The notes under the pieces are model-generated. The model was not told the DNA's origin. It searched no databases and saw only the letters and a program-made list of their open reading frames with translations. Below are positions 26,632-34,997 of a stretch of DNA of 64,000 bases, piece after piece (position 1 is the stretch's first letter; each line of letters starts with the position of its first letter). A program made the translations under genes and the position numbers. This DNA is from Acidobacteriota bacterium (lineage in GTDB: Bacteria; Acidobacteriota; Thermoanaerobaculia; Gp7-AA8): NCBI GenBank assembly GCA_019247495.1, contig JAFAOU010000009.1:34622-98621 (forward strand), read 5' to 3'.

Positions 26632-26701
26632 CGAGTCTCCACGAGCGGCGCCGGCACATGCACGCAGACCGCGCTTTGTCGAGTGATACCCTCGGTCCGA
26701 A

Positions 26702-27508
26702 ATGACGCAGCCAACCCCGATTCCTTGGACATCCACGGGCCGAAAGACGGCAGCATGGCGAGTCACGCAGAGTCTTCTCCCTGCGGGCATTCTTCCCTTC
26801 GAGGCGCACCCGCCCGAAGAGCACATGCGCGGAATCGGAAGCGACAACCCCGAAATGGAGAAGTACCTCATGCGGATCATGGGGACTGCGATTCAGGTGG
26901 GAGACGGGAAACTCCTGACGACTGGTGAGACGGTCGAGGCGGTCCGCCAACAAAGGACGAAGCCCTTTGTCCTCGCGCACATTGAGCGCGAGAACGCCCG
27001 GTTTGCGATTCCATATCCCATTCCTCACGTGATCCGCTTCATTGACCCGCGAACGAAGGATGTGAATCCGACGATCGACGCGGCGCTTCTGCTCGTTCCA
27101 GCGAAATCAACCAAGGAACTTCCCTACGAGATAAAGCCCTTGAACTGGGGCGACTCCACAGACGTGGGTACCGGAGATCCGGTGATGGTCGCCGGCTATC
27201 CACTCGGTACGGACTTATTTTTGGAGTATCGCTCCAACCGCGGCTTTATTCAGCCGACGGTATATAGCGGAACCATCGGAGCGATCGTCCCGGCCATTCA
27301 GCCTACGGACACACGGCTGTTCCGTATTACGGTCCCCGGAATTGGTGGCATTAGTGGCGGTGCGGTGTTTAGCCCGAAGGAGGGTCGGCTCCTCGGCATG
27401 GTTACGACGTCGATGCACGCGGCGACGTTGCCCCAGCCCGTCATCTACGCTCTTCCTTCGGAAGTACTTCGCCCGTATGTCGAATCCATTAGCTTCGAGA
27501 TCACATGA
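26702..27508 (+). CDS. Trypsin-fold protein lacking the catalytic histidine
   Basis: A 268-residue protein with an S1/S1C trypsin fold. The serine motif is intact (GIGGISGGAVF, Ser about 218) and the aspartate strand is present (TIDAALLLV). Where the histidine motif (T-A-x-H-V-V) should be, the sequence reads KLLTTGETVEAV, so the catalytic His is missing. It may be a pseudo-enzyme that binds a peptide or partner. No signal peptide, so it is cytosolic. Its stop overlaps the next ATG (ATGA), coupling it to a PD-(D/E)XK nuclease. Trypsin-like modules are common in bacterial conflict systems; a defence role here is inference. Confidence 0.6.
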   Translation: MTQPTPIPWTSTGRKTAAWRVTQSLLPAGILPFEAHPPEEHMRGIGSDNPEMEKYLMRIMGTAIQVGDGKLLTTGETVEAVRQQRTKPFVLAHIERENARFAIPYPIPHVIRFIDPRTKDVNPTIDAALLLVPAKSTKELPYEIKPLNWGDSTDVGTGDPVMVAGYPLGTDLFLEYRSNRGFIQPTVYSGTIGAIVPAIQPTDTRLFRITVPGIGGISGGAVFSPKEGRLLGMVTTSMHAATLPQPVIYALPSEVLRPYVESISFEIT

Positions 27509-28620
27509 GTCATCCTGAGTGGAAACCCGATGGTTCGCTCGAAGAGCGAATCTACCGCTTTGCCGAGCAGCACCCGTTTGCGGAAATCATCGATCGGCTC
27601 GACCTTACCCCCGAGCAAAAGGACGCAGAGAAAGCGGACCTGTTCTTCGAGAACAGAACCTTTATCGCAGAGGTGAAGGCCCTCTCTACCGACACGAGCT
27701 CGAAGATCGAGGCGATCCTCAAGCCCTACGAAGAGAGCGACGACTGGCCGCTCTTTTACGGGCGTCGCGATATCGGGGGCATTCTTCCACACCTCCCAAA
27801 CTCCGAAGCGCTGCGAAAAAAACTCTACGAGGCGGTGTCCTCGGCGATCCCGGAACTCGTGCGGAAGGCAAATCGCCAAATCCGTGTCACAAAGCAGACA
27901 TTCGGCTTGCCTGAGGCGCACGGCATTTTGATCGTGCTGAATGATCTTGTCGAGATTCTTAATCCTGAGATCATTGCGCATCGAGTGGGGATAACCCTCG
28001 CGAAGAAGAATCCTGACAAGTCACTCCAATTCTCCGAGATTCAGGCCGTATGGATTGTGAGCGAGCAGCATATGGTCCGGCTCACGCCTTCCCTGCGAGC
28101 GTTTCCTGAGATTGTGATGTCGCACCCTGCGTTACCCAACGATGCGTTGACGGACGAATTTCTTCGGCGCATACAGGGTTTTTGGGCAGCTTTCAACGGC
28201 CTTCCTGTGGTATGGCTGCAGCCAGAGCAGTTCAAAAATCTCAAGTATCAATCCGCTGGTGAGAAACAAGATGAAGCTCTGCCCATCACCACATCGGAGC
28301 ATTGGGCGCGTGAGTATCGTGCGCGCCCATACCTGCGCTCGTTATCGGCCGACGAGCTTCTGACGTACGGTGCCAAATTGGTGGTTGAGTCGGGTAATCA
28401 GTTTCTAAAGGGATCTCCGTCGAGACATCACGAACGAATGCGAGGCGGGCGCCGTTTCGGTGAGTTTATGGAGGAGTTCAACCATCGCAACCTTGATCTG
28501 CGGGCATTGGCACCCTACACAGAATCAGCTCGAATGTTTCTTCCGGCACGACTCGATGAAGTGCCCGGCAAGAGCACCGCGTCGGCGCCCGACGGTCCTG
28601 ATGTTCGCGAAAACGGGTAG
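27505..28620 (+). CDS. PD-(D/E)XK nuclease-like protein
   Basis: A 371-residue protein. Residues 45-58 read DLFFENRTFIAEVK, giving D45, E56 and K58 in the D-x(n)-E-x-K arrangement of restriction-type nucleases, with EERIYRF as a possible preceding helix. The rest, about 300 residues, is not recognised and may be the target-binding part. It overlaps the trypsin-fold gene by four bases, so the two likely act as one system, followed by an HNH gene 137 bases downstream. Confidence 0.6.
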   Translation: MSHPEWKPDGSLEERIYRFAEQHPFAEIIDRLDLTPEQKDAEKADLFFENRTFIAEVKALSTDTSSKIEAILKPYEESDDWPLFYGRRDIGGILPHLPNSEALRKKLYEAVSSAIPELVRKANRQIRVTKQTFGLPEAHGILIVLNDLVEILNPEIIAHRVGITLAKKNPDKSLQFSEIQAVWIVSEQHMVRLTPSLRAFPEIVMSHPALPNDALTDEFLRRIQGFWAAFNGLPVVWLQPEQFKNLKYQSAGEKQDEALPITTSEHWAREYRARPYLRSLSADELLTYGAKLVVESGNQFLKGSPSRHHERMRGGRRFGEFMEEFNHRNLDLRALAPYTESARMFLPARLDEVPGKSTASAPDGPDVRENG

Positions 28621-28757
28621 CGTCGCTTTTCTAAGGAATCGAATCATAAAGGCATGCGACTAGAATCAGCCTCATTGCCATCGAGGCCGATGAAGGCTCT
28701 GTGACGTGACGTCGGCGGCGCTGCGAGGCACGCTCGACAGGAAGCTGACTCCAGCGC

Positions 28758-29738
28758 GTGCATTCAACCATGCGATCTTCCTTCTTCAACATCCCGATCA
28801 CACACGAAAAGAATCGATGCTTTCTCTGTGGAAGGAGATTAGGCGCAGGCGCCACGCGCGAGCATATCTTCCCTGCGTGGTTACTGCGAAGATTTGATCT
28901 CTGGTACCAACGCTTCACGCTCCCGAACGGCCAGGATCGGCAATACCGTCTCATCCGCATTCCAGCTTGTGGACCGTGCAACACCAAGCATCTCAGTCGC
29001 TTGGAGAACCAGATCTGTGGTGCCGTCGATGCGGGTTTCGAGACCTTCGTTCAGCTCCCCGAGGCGACGATCTACCAGTGGCTCGCGAAAATTCTTTACG
29101 AAATCATGTACTTCGATGGGACTTACTTCATCGATCCTGCCGATCGCTCGGTCGGGACAATTCGTACTCTCGACGACTTGCAGCGCTTCGGTACATTCTT
29201 CGATTTCCTTCAATCAGTACGTCGCCCGATCCTGTTCAACAGTGGGTTCGAGCCTTGGTCGATCTTCGTATTTCGAACCGTATTGTCTGAGAATGTTAAG
29301 GACAACTTCGACTACGCTGATAATCCCGAGCTCCTCGCGATCGCAACTCGCATGAACGGTATCGGCGTCATAGCATCTCTCGAAGATAATCGAGCCGTCG
29401 TTGGTGCAATGAGCCTGCTATTCGAAAAGCTGAAGGACGAAGAACCTGTGACCCCCATCCAGTTCCGCGAACTTGCTGCACGCGTGTTCTATGCGCGCTC
29501 GTTGCTCGACCGCGATCCAAAGTACATTCTCATAGGGAAACGACCTACCACTGTTATGGGGCTACCGCCACAGGGTCTCTCGCTAAGACCTCTTTTCAGG
29601 CCATGGGACACACAGACATTTGCGCACTTCCTGAGTAAGTTTACGCAAACTCCATTCGAGGAGTGCTTCATCCCACCTGATCGTAGCATCACGTACTTAC
29701 CACCGTACGTCTTTCAAGGCAGCGTAAGCGCCAAGTAG
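28758..29738 (+). CDS. HNH-type endonuclease-like protein
   Basis: A 326-residue protein (or 322 if the ATG at 28770 is used; neither has a clear ribosome site). The N-terminal 80 residues form an HNH zinc module: CFLCG, TREHIFPAWLL and ACGPCNTKHLSRLE, with Cys21/Cys24 and Cys71/Cys74 around H36 and N75/H78. The remaining 240 residues are helical and unrecognised. It sits in the accessory island after the protease-nuclease pair and 15 bases before a HEPN-like gene. It probably cuts or nicks DNA. Confidence 0.6.
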   Translation: MHSTMRSSFFNIPITHEKNRCFLCGRRLGAGATREHIFPAWLLRRFDLWYQRFTLPNGQDRQYRLIRIPACGPCNTKHLSRLENQICGAVDAGFETFVQLPEATIYQWLAKILYEIMYFDGTYFIDPADRSVGTIRTLDDLQRFGTFFDFLQSVRRPILFNSGFEPWSIFVFRTVLSENVKDNFDYADNPELLAIATRMNGIGVIASLEDNRAVVGAMSLLFEKLKDEEPVTPIQFRELAARVFYARSLLDRDPKYILIGKRPTTVMGLPPQGLSLRPLFRPWDTQTFAHFLSKFTQTPFEECFIPPDRSITYLPPYVFQGSVSAK

Positions 29739-29753
29739 GGATAATATCCATTT

Positions 29754-30284
29754 ATGTCAGTTCAGAAACGCCAGTCAAAGAAGATACCCCCGATCCGTCC
29801 TGAGTTGCCGTGGAGCTGGCATCGAAGCCATGATTGGCGTAGCCAATGGGAGATCGTGCTACGGTGGCATAAGAGGGTCGAGGGTGCGAGGGCGCGTGAG
29901 GATGTAGCGGACTTTCTCTACGCCTTCTTCCAGAATTGCTATGTCCTCCGCGACTGGCTTCCGTCCGATATCTTTCCGCCGGCCGATGTCCGCATGTTCT
30001 TAAAGAAGCACATCGAGATGCGACTCTGCCGCGACATCGCAAATATGACGAAACATGGCCGGCTTAGCCAATCTGCTACGGGTTCTGAGCCTTCTCTTGC
30101 GCGCGAGTATCAGCCCCGAAGGCGAGGCAGGTTTGGGGACGACGCGGATTTTGTCGTGTTGTCAGGTGGCGACACGTACGATTTGCGTGACATCTCGGCA
30201 CGTTGCATAAATGCTTGGAGGCATTTCTTCTCCCAGCATGAGGTGCCGACATCACCTCAGCAAAGTGATACGGGCGCTCGTTAG
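29754..30284 (+). CDS. Helical protein, possibly HEPN-like
   Basis: A 176-residue protein. The central part reads FLYAFFQNCYVLRDWL and later LCRDIANMTKHGRL. The R-D-x-x-N-x-x-K-H pattern resembles HEPN-type helical proteins, though spacing is not the canonical R-x4-6-H. It follows the HNH gene by 15 bases. If HEPN, it would be an RNase or toxin component; this is a weak inference. Confidence 0.5.
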   Translation: MSVQKRQSKKIPPIRPELPWSWHRSHDWRSQWEIVLRWHKRVEGARAREDVADFLYAFFQNCYVLRDWLPSDIFPPADVRMFLKKHIEMRLCRDIANMTKHGRLSQSATGSEPSLAREYQPRRRGRFGDDADFVVLSGGDTYDLRDISARCINAWRHFFSQHEVPTSPQQSDTGAR

Positions 30285-30352
30285 TTTGGGCACGTCCAAT
30301 GACTAGGTGCCTCCACCTACGCCGCTTCTGGATGCGGCAGAGTAGCTGGATT

Positions 30353-31996
30353 TCATGTCCGGCCCGTTCCGCGAGGGTTCCAGCGCTTCCAGGTACTACT
30401 CGCCGGCGGTCCGATATGAATGGAGAACTGTATCGGATACTGTATCGGATACTGTTCTCTAGACTGTACTGCGCGTAATTCGGTTCCTATCCTATCCACG
30501 AGAGCCCACCATCGCGGACGTTTGCCTCGATTCATCAGAATCGAGGCGGGCTTTCCGCATCGCACAAGCACTTTCTCGCCCTTGGCCTTGAGTTCAAAGC
30601 CCAAACTGTGGAAGAAGTCTCGCCGCTCTGCATCCGTCGACTGATTGAAGTTCTCTGCCGCATCCACAAGCGATTTCAGGAACGCTCCAAGGAGTTCAAA
30701 CTTCTCCTTATGCGCGAGCCGCGCAGTGGAGGCGGAGAGCGTCTGCTCGACCCGCGCCGCTTCGAGTTCTCGACGCTTCCGGTCGAACTCCGCTTGACTG
30801 ATCTTGTCCGCGAGAACGAGGTCCAGAAGCCGTGCATTGAACGACGCCGCATCCGAAATCACAGCCGTCGCTTGGCCGATGAGCTGGTCCAGCGCGCTCA
30901 TGTCGGCTGCTTCAACCTGCCGAGCGATTTCGAGGGCCGCTGCGTACTCCGCAGGGCTCAACGTGATGCGAGACAGTATCCGATACAGTTCCGGGGACAG
31001 CTTGGCCTCCGCGACGAGGGGTTGTGGGCATTCGCCTTGGAGGTGCTTGCTACAGACGTAGTAGACGTACTGCCGGCCGGAGGGCTTGGTTTTCATGAAG
31101 CCGGACATGAGGCGACCGCAGTAGCCGCAGGTCATCAGCCCGGAGAGTTTGAAGAGCTGTCGATGCGGCCGTTCCGACGTGAGCCGCCGACCGGTGAGCG
31201 CGGCTTGCACAAGTTCAAACTGCTCCTTCGAGACGAGCGGTTCGTGCGAACCCTGATACACCTCCCCCTTGACCGGCATCGCACCGACGTAGAAAACGTT
31301 TTTGAGGATGTTGTGGATACCCGAGCGTCCAAGTGCTTTCTTCTCCGTCTTCGAGCGCCCGACCGGAACACGCAGCTTCCAGTCGTCACGCGCGAGCTTC
31401 GTGAGCCTTCCGACGCTGTAGTTGCCCGAGGCGACGAGCGCGAACATGCGCCGCACGTACGCCGCCATCTCCTCATCGACCGCAATCATCGAGTGGTCGG
31501 CATTCTCGCGGACGTTCTTGTAGCCGAGCGGCGCTTTCCAACTCCACTCGCCACGCCGCAGCTTCTCCGCAATCCCGCGGCTGACGTTCTTCGAGAGATC
31601 CTTGCTGTACTTCGCGGACAAGCCGAGTTCGATCCCGAGGACGAACGCAACGTCCGCGTCCGCCGTGTATTCGCGGTCACTCGTGACGATCTGCTTGAGG
31701 TGGCGCGATTCAAGCGCCCACAACACCGTCCCGGCGTCCCGCGCGTTGCGCGAGAGCCGGTCGGCCTTCCACGTCACGATCGTATCTACCTCCCCCGACT
31801 GCACGAGGCCCATCAGCCGTTCAAACTCCGGGCGTCCTGGCGTCTTTGCGGACTTCGCTTCTTTGATGACGAGTGGATCGCGGAGCCCTCGCTCGGCGCA
31901 TCGAGTGAGCGCCCAATGGAGCTGCGCATCGAGGCTCTGGACCTGTCGGTCATCAGACTCGGTGGATTTCCGTGCGTAGATGACGGTGCGGGACAT
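30353..31996 (-). CDS. Large serine recombinase
   Basis: A 547-residue site-specific recombinase. The resolvase catalytic domain starts VIYARKSTESDDRQVQSLDAQ with the nucleophilic serine, followed by TWKADRLSRNARD. The recombinase domain and a zinc ribbon (TCGYCGRLMSG ... YYVCSKHLQGECPQP) follow, then a coiled-coil region. The extreme C-terminus carries a tandem repeat (QYPIQYPIQF) coded by repeated DNA. No ribosome site is seen before the ATG at 31996; the upstream overlapping frame may couple its translation. Such enzymes integrate and excise phages and elements, so the island may contain a second nested element. Confidence 0.85.
   Translation of the reverse strand: MSRTVIYARKSTESDDRQVQSLDAQLHWALTRCAERGLRDPLVIKEAKSAKTPGRPEFERLMGLVQSGEVDTIVTWKADRLSRNARDAGTVLWALESRHLKQIVTSDREYTADADVAFVLGIELGLSAKYSKDLSKNVSRGIAEKLRRGEWSWKAPLGYKNVRENADHSMIAVDEEMAAYVRRMFALVASGNYSVGRLTKLARDDWKLRVPVGRSKTEKKALGRSGIHNILKNVFYVGAMPVKGEVYQGSHEPLVSKEQFELVQAALTGRRLTSERPHRQLFKLSGLMTCGYCGRLMSGFMKTKPSGRQYVYYVCSKHLQGECPQPLVAEAKLSPELYRILSRITLSPAEYAAALEIARQVEAADMSALDQLIGQATAVISDAASFNARLLDLVLADKISQAEFDRKRRELEAARVEQTLSASTARLAHKEKFELLGAFLKSLVDAAENFNQSTDAERRDFFHSLGFELKAKGEKVLVRCGKPASILMNRGKRPRWWALVDRIGTELRAVQSREQYPIQYPIQFSIHIGPPASSTWKRWNPRGTGRT
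30425..30453. repeat. Tandem CTGTATCGGATA repeat in the recombinase 3' end
   Basis: Two direct 12-bp copies of CTGTATCGGATA followed by CTGT. The first 19 bases recur as an exact inverted copy at 30973-30991 in the same gene. Confidence 0.6.
30973..30991. repeat. Inverted 19-bp copy of the recombinase repeat
   Basis: ACAGTATCCGATACAGTTC is the exact reverse complement of 30425-30443. It encodes ELYRILS here and QYPIQF-type residues in the other copy, so the match is at DNA level, not a protein repeat. Confidence 0.6.
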
Positions 31997-32205
31997 GGAG
32001 AAGGGGGTAGGGCGTGCGGGTCGATCCGCTCGGCCGCGTGCGCGAGGAGGCGCGCCACCACCCAGAGACCTTGCCGGTAGGCGGCGAGTTCGTCGTCCGT
32101 CCCTTCGCGACTGAGGCGCGTTGCGAGCAGCGCTTTGATGCGCCGTTCGAGCGCGGCAGGAAAGAGCGGAACGACCGGCGGTGGCAGCGGATTACGAGAG
32201 GGCAT
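31813..32205 (-). CDS. Small hypothetical protein overlapping the serine recombinase
   Basis: A frame of 130 residues starting MPSRNPLPPPVVPLFP. The N-terminal 60 residues (AALERRIKALLATRLSREG, DDELAAYRQGLWVVARLL) look coding and helical, while the last 60 overlap the start of the recombinase in another frame and look unnatural. It may be a coupled leader protein or an originally shorter gene. Uncertain. Confidence 0.35.
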   Translation of the reverse strand: MPSRNPLPPPVVPLFPAALERRIKALLATRLSREGTDDELAAYRQGLWVVARLLAHAAERIDPHALPPSPCPAPSSTHGNPPSLMTDRSRASMRSSIGRSLDAPSEGSAIHSSSKKRSPQRRQDARSLNG

Positions 32206-32621
32206 GAGCGGCGCGAGGAAGTGATGCGCACTCAATGAGGATCATACCCTCCCCCAAGTTGGAGGCAACGGGCGCGCGCTCGGGGAGCACAGCGACGCGC
32301 TGCCGGATCGCATGCAGAAGGGATCGGCACGTGCTCGCGGAGCACATGCCCTGCCGAAAGACGGAGCCAGTTCGTCCCACGCGGCGTAGCGTCATTGTTG
32401 GTGATGCAGAAACAAACAGCACGCCCCTACCCTACGCGGCTGTCTCAGCCCGCCGAAGACGCAAGAACGACGCCTTGGGGATTCCCCACGATGCGCGAGT
32501 ATCGCCCTTCTCCGCGGCGCGCCGACTCCGGCTTGGAGAATTCCCACGTGCAGCGCGCGCACTCTCTGCCAAGAGGTGCGACGCTCGATACGCTGCTCGA
32601 TGTCAACCAACCGCACCGCCC
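32206..32621. other. Divergent intergenic region, possible control or origin region
   Basis: Lies between the minus-strand recombinase unit and the plus-strand transfer-like module. No credible gene is seen; the open plus frame through it has no good composition. It should contain divergent promoters, and a transfer or replication origin could be here, but I see no iterons. Confidence 0.35.
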
Positions 32622-33989
32622 ATGAGTCGCGAACACATCGCGCCCGACACCGGCCTCTCGCCAAATCTCGCCACCACACGCGCCGACCGGGTGCTCGATC
32701 TCCGAGCCGTAACGCCCCGCACCGATCTCGCGCCCGGCATGAATAGTCAGCCGGAGAACCCCCTCCCGAATGATGGAGGAGAGCGGGGTTCTGATGATGG
32801 ATACACCTATCGCCGCGAGTACAGCCCGCGATACACCGCACCGGACACCGCAGAACACCCCACAAAACCCCCTCCCCCCAATCTTCTGCTCGATGCTGCA
32901 CCCCCTCCGCACCCCGCGGAAGCGCCGGCGTCCGGACCGGAAGTCGCGCGGGATGCCGTCGCGGTCATGCACCTCATTCGGATGCGGGTGCTCTCGTACG
33001 ATCAGCTCTCCCGGCTGACGTACCACAGCGGCAACAAGACCGTTGCGCGGCGGCGGCTGCGACGGTTGCAGGAGCGCGGGTGGATTCATACATGGGATAA
33101 GCCCACAGCGCGAGGCGGCGCACCGCGGTACGCCTACCCATCGCGTAAGGCGCTCGCTTGGGGCCACGCCGTCATGCTCGCGAGCACGGAAGGAACGTCC
33201 CTCGGCCCGCTCGTGCGGCTGATGGTTCCCGCGACGCCACGCCAGCCGTGGAAGTTTGAGCCCGGCGTCATGCCGCTGTTCCTCGCGCACACCGAAGAGA
33301 CGAACGAAGCGATCATCGCCTGGCTCCGGCGATCGGGTGAGCGCGTGCTGTGGGCATCGAGTTGGGACTGCCCGTTCCCCGATCATGTGGAGTGGCGGAC
33401 GATGCCGCAGCCAGACTACGTGCTCGTGCTCGACCGGGAAGGCTCAGCGCAGCTCGTCTTCGGTGAGCATGACCGCGGAACCGAAGGGCGCGAGGTCGTT
33501 GCCCGGAAACTGCGCGCCTACCGGACGTGGATGGAGACGCCGGACATCCTCGCCCGGACGATCGGGTTCCGCACCTTCCATGTCTTCGTGACCGTCAGCG
33601 GCGAACGCGCGCCGCGCCGCTTAGATCAGCTCACGCAGCTCGTGCATGACGAAGGGGCGGACACCTTCACGACGCTCATGCTCTCCGCGCCCACTGCCGT
33701 TCCAGCCCTCCCACCTTCTCACGCCGGACCCATGGACTTCGCCCACTGTCGCCTTTGCCAAACCCGCGTACCGCTCGCGGCCGAGGTCTGCCCCTCCTGC
33801 GGCGCGCCGACGCACCAGCTCGCACGTGACGATTTGACCGCTGAGTTGCCCCCTCCCCCGATCGACTACGCCGCGGAAGTCGACGCGCCCAAGGTCGAAC
33901 CAGCCACCTCCGAAACCAACCTTCCGGAACGCAGTGAGACCGGCTCCGATCCGAGCGAACCGCAAGAACGAAGAAGCCACATCCCTTAG
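32622..33989 (+). CDS. Replication-relaxation family protein with zinc ribbon
   Basis: A 455-residue protein. The start MSREHIAPDTGLSP is chosen because the upstream extension is low in coding character. After a disordered Pro-rich segment of about 95 residues, a winged-helix region reads MHLIRMRVLSYDQLSRLTYH and then GNKTVARRRLRRLQERGWI, the hallmark of the Replic_Relax family. A nuclease-like middle (PDYVLVLDREGSAQLVFGE) and a C-terminal CRLCQTRVPLAAEVCPSCG zinc ribbon follow. These proteins occur with conjugative or rolling-circle elements. Together with the ATPase at 35714 it suggests DNA transfer or mobilisation. Confidence 0.65.
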   Translation: MSREHIAPDTGLSPNLATTRADRVLDLRAVTPRTDLAPGMNSQPENPLPNDGGERGSDDGYTYRREYSPRYTAPDTAEHPTKPPPPNLLLDAAPPPHPAEAPASGPEVARDAVAVMHLIRMRVLSYDQLSRLTYHSGNKTVARRRLRRLQERGWIHTWDKPTARGGAPRYAYPSRKALAWGHAVMLASTEGTSLGPLVRLMVPATPRQPWKFEPGVMPLFLAHTEETNEAIIAWLRRSGERVLWASSWDCPFPDHVEWRTMPQPDYVLVLDREGSAQLVFGEHDRGTEGREVVARKLRAYRTWMETPDILARTIGFRTFHVFVTVSGERAPRRLDQLTQLVHDEGADTFTTLMLSAPTAVPALPPSHAGPMDFAHCRLCQTRVPLAAEVCPSCGAPTHQLARDDLTAELPPPPIDYAAEVDAPKVEPATSETNLPERSETGSDPSEPQERRSHIP

Positions 33990-34072
33990 CGAGAAAGCCG
34001 AAAACCTTTCCCCTAATACCCCCTCTCGCATGCGGCTCATCAGACTGCAAATCAATGGCTTATGGCGTCTGA

Positions 34073-34091
34073 ACCGTGCAGTCGAGTTCAC
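34073..34091 (-). repeat. Partial copy of the 38.5/40.3 kb repeat
   Basis: On the minus strand this reads GTGAACTCGACTGCACGGT. The last 16 bases match 38529-38544 and the first eight match the start of that repeat, as if the 13 internal bases were deleted. Confidence 0.35.
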
Positions 34092-34119
34092 GGCCGGACT
34101 GCACCCTCAATGCAAGGAG

Positions 34120-34143
34120 GATGTCGTAAAGTTTTACGACATC
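34120..34143. promoter_or_regulatory. Perfect dyad, candidate operator of the HTH gene
   Basis: Arms GATGTCGTAAA and TTTACGACATC are separated by 2 bases, a 24-bp near-perfect palindrome 138 bases upstream of a helix-turn-helix gene. It probably binds that regulator or another dimeric repressor. Confidence 0.5.
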
Positions 34144-34280
34144 GCCAGTCATTGCGCCAGGTGTCCAGTGATTCGCCGGAGGCTTGCGGAACATCAGGAA
34201 TGTGCTGTCACAATATGGCCAGCGTCCGTCCCCACCATCCAGCTTGATGCTCCTCCGTCCCGCCGCTGTAAACCTCCACG

Positions 34281-34997
34281 ATGAACGCCCCACTGTTAGT
34301 GCGGGAAGTGGAACGAATCGCCGCCGAGCGTAGTTGGTCGCGCGCCCGACTCGCCCGAGAACTCGGCATCGATGCAACGACGCTCGCGCATGTCCGATCA
34401 GGCCGTGACCCGATCTCGCAGGCGCTCCTCATCGCGATCGGCGCGGCCTTCGGCGGCAACACGACCGTCCAGCAGCTCATCCTCCACTACGTCCTCATTG
34501 AAGCGCGGCAACGATCCGCGAAGCGGCCGAAGGGTCCGACGGGTGCAGCCTTCGGCCTGCTCCCGTACAGGGTCCGTTGGCGCATCCGCCGCTGGCTGAC
34601 GCAACTCGACGGGCTGGACAAGCCGCGGCGAGGACTCTTCCTCACTGGCGCGAACGCAGCACACCTCAGCGCCGCCGCCCGGTTCGCCCTGCATGAAGCA
34701 ACGGAGCAGGGGCGCACCTGCATCGTCATTCGCGCGAATGATCGGATCAGTACCTCTCACGCAAAGGCGGCGGTGGACGCGAATCTCCTCATCATCGAGC
34801 GGGTGGAGTTCGCATCGGAGAGCATCACGCAGCTCCTCCGCGCGCGCAGCGATGCGCTCCGCCCGATGATCGTTACGAGCGGCATTGGTCGTGAGCAGCT
34901 TCCCGATCGCCACCTCGTCCGCGTCTTCCGCGCCTGGACGGAGACCATCACTGTCTCTCCGCCGCGCACTCCTACCGCCCGTCGCCATGCCGCATGA
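34281..34997 (+). CDS. XRE-type HTH protein with degenerate ATPase-like domain
   Basis: A 238-residue protein. Residues 10-50 (AERSWSRARLARELGIDATT, LAHVRSGRDPIS) are an XRE-type helix-turn-helix. The C-terminal part LLIIERVEFASESITQLL and MIVTSGI resembles the Walker B and sensor strand of IstB/DnaC-type ATPases, but no Walker A lysine is visible, so it is a degenerate relative. It overlaps the next gene by 11 bases and heads the operon with the ATPase at 35714. Likely regulator of that operon, acting at the dyad at 34120. Confidence 0.5.
   Translation: MNAPLLVREVERIAAERSWSRARLARELGIDATTLAHVRSGRDPISQALLIAIGAAFGGNTTVQQLILHYVLIEARQRSAKRPKGPTGAAFGLLPYRVRWRIRRWLTQLDGLDKPRRGLFLTGANAAHLSAAARFALHEATEQGRTCIVIRANDRISTSHAKAAVDANLLIIERVEFASESITQLLRARSDALRPMIVTSGIGREQLPDRHLVRVFRAWTETITVSPPRTPTARRHAA

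Larger units (their letters stand above)
26332..26701. other. Intergenic region with two hairpin structures
   Basis: A frame ending at 26705 (from a GTG at 26424) overlaps the next ATG by ATGA, but its composition (Ala/Lys/Pro then Arg) is not persuasive, so I do not call it a gene. The region holds the hairpin at 26367-26391 and the triple repeat at 26589-26631. Confidence 0.35.

Noticed and set aside
26424..26705. Gene overlapping the trypsin-fold start by ATGA
   Set aside because: Composition is Ala/Lys/Arg-rich, the ribosome-site-like AAGGAGG abuts the start codon, and the triple repeat lies inside it.
30608..32080. Long plus-strand open frame of about 490 codons
   Set aside because: It is the antisense of the serine recombinase, with Arg/Glu/His-rich composition and no motif.
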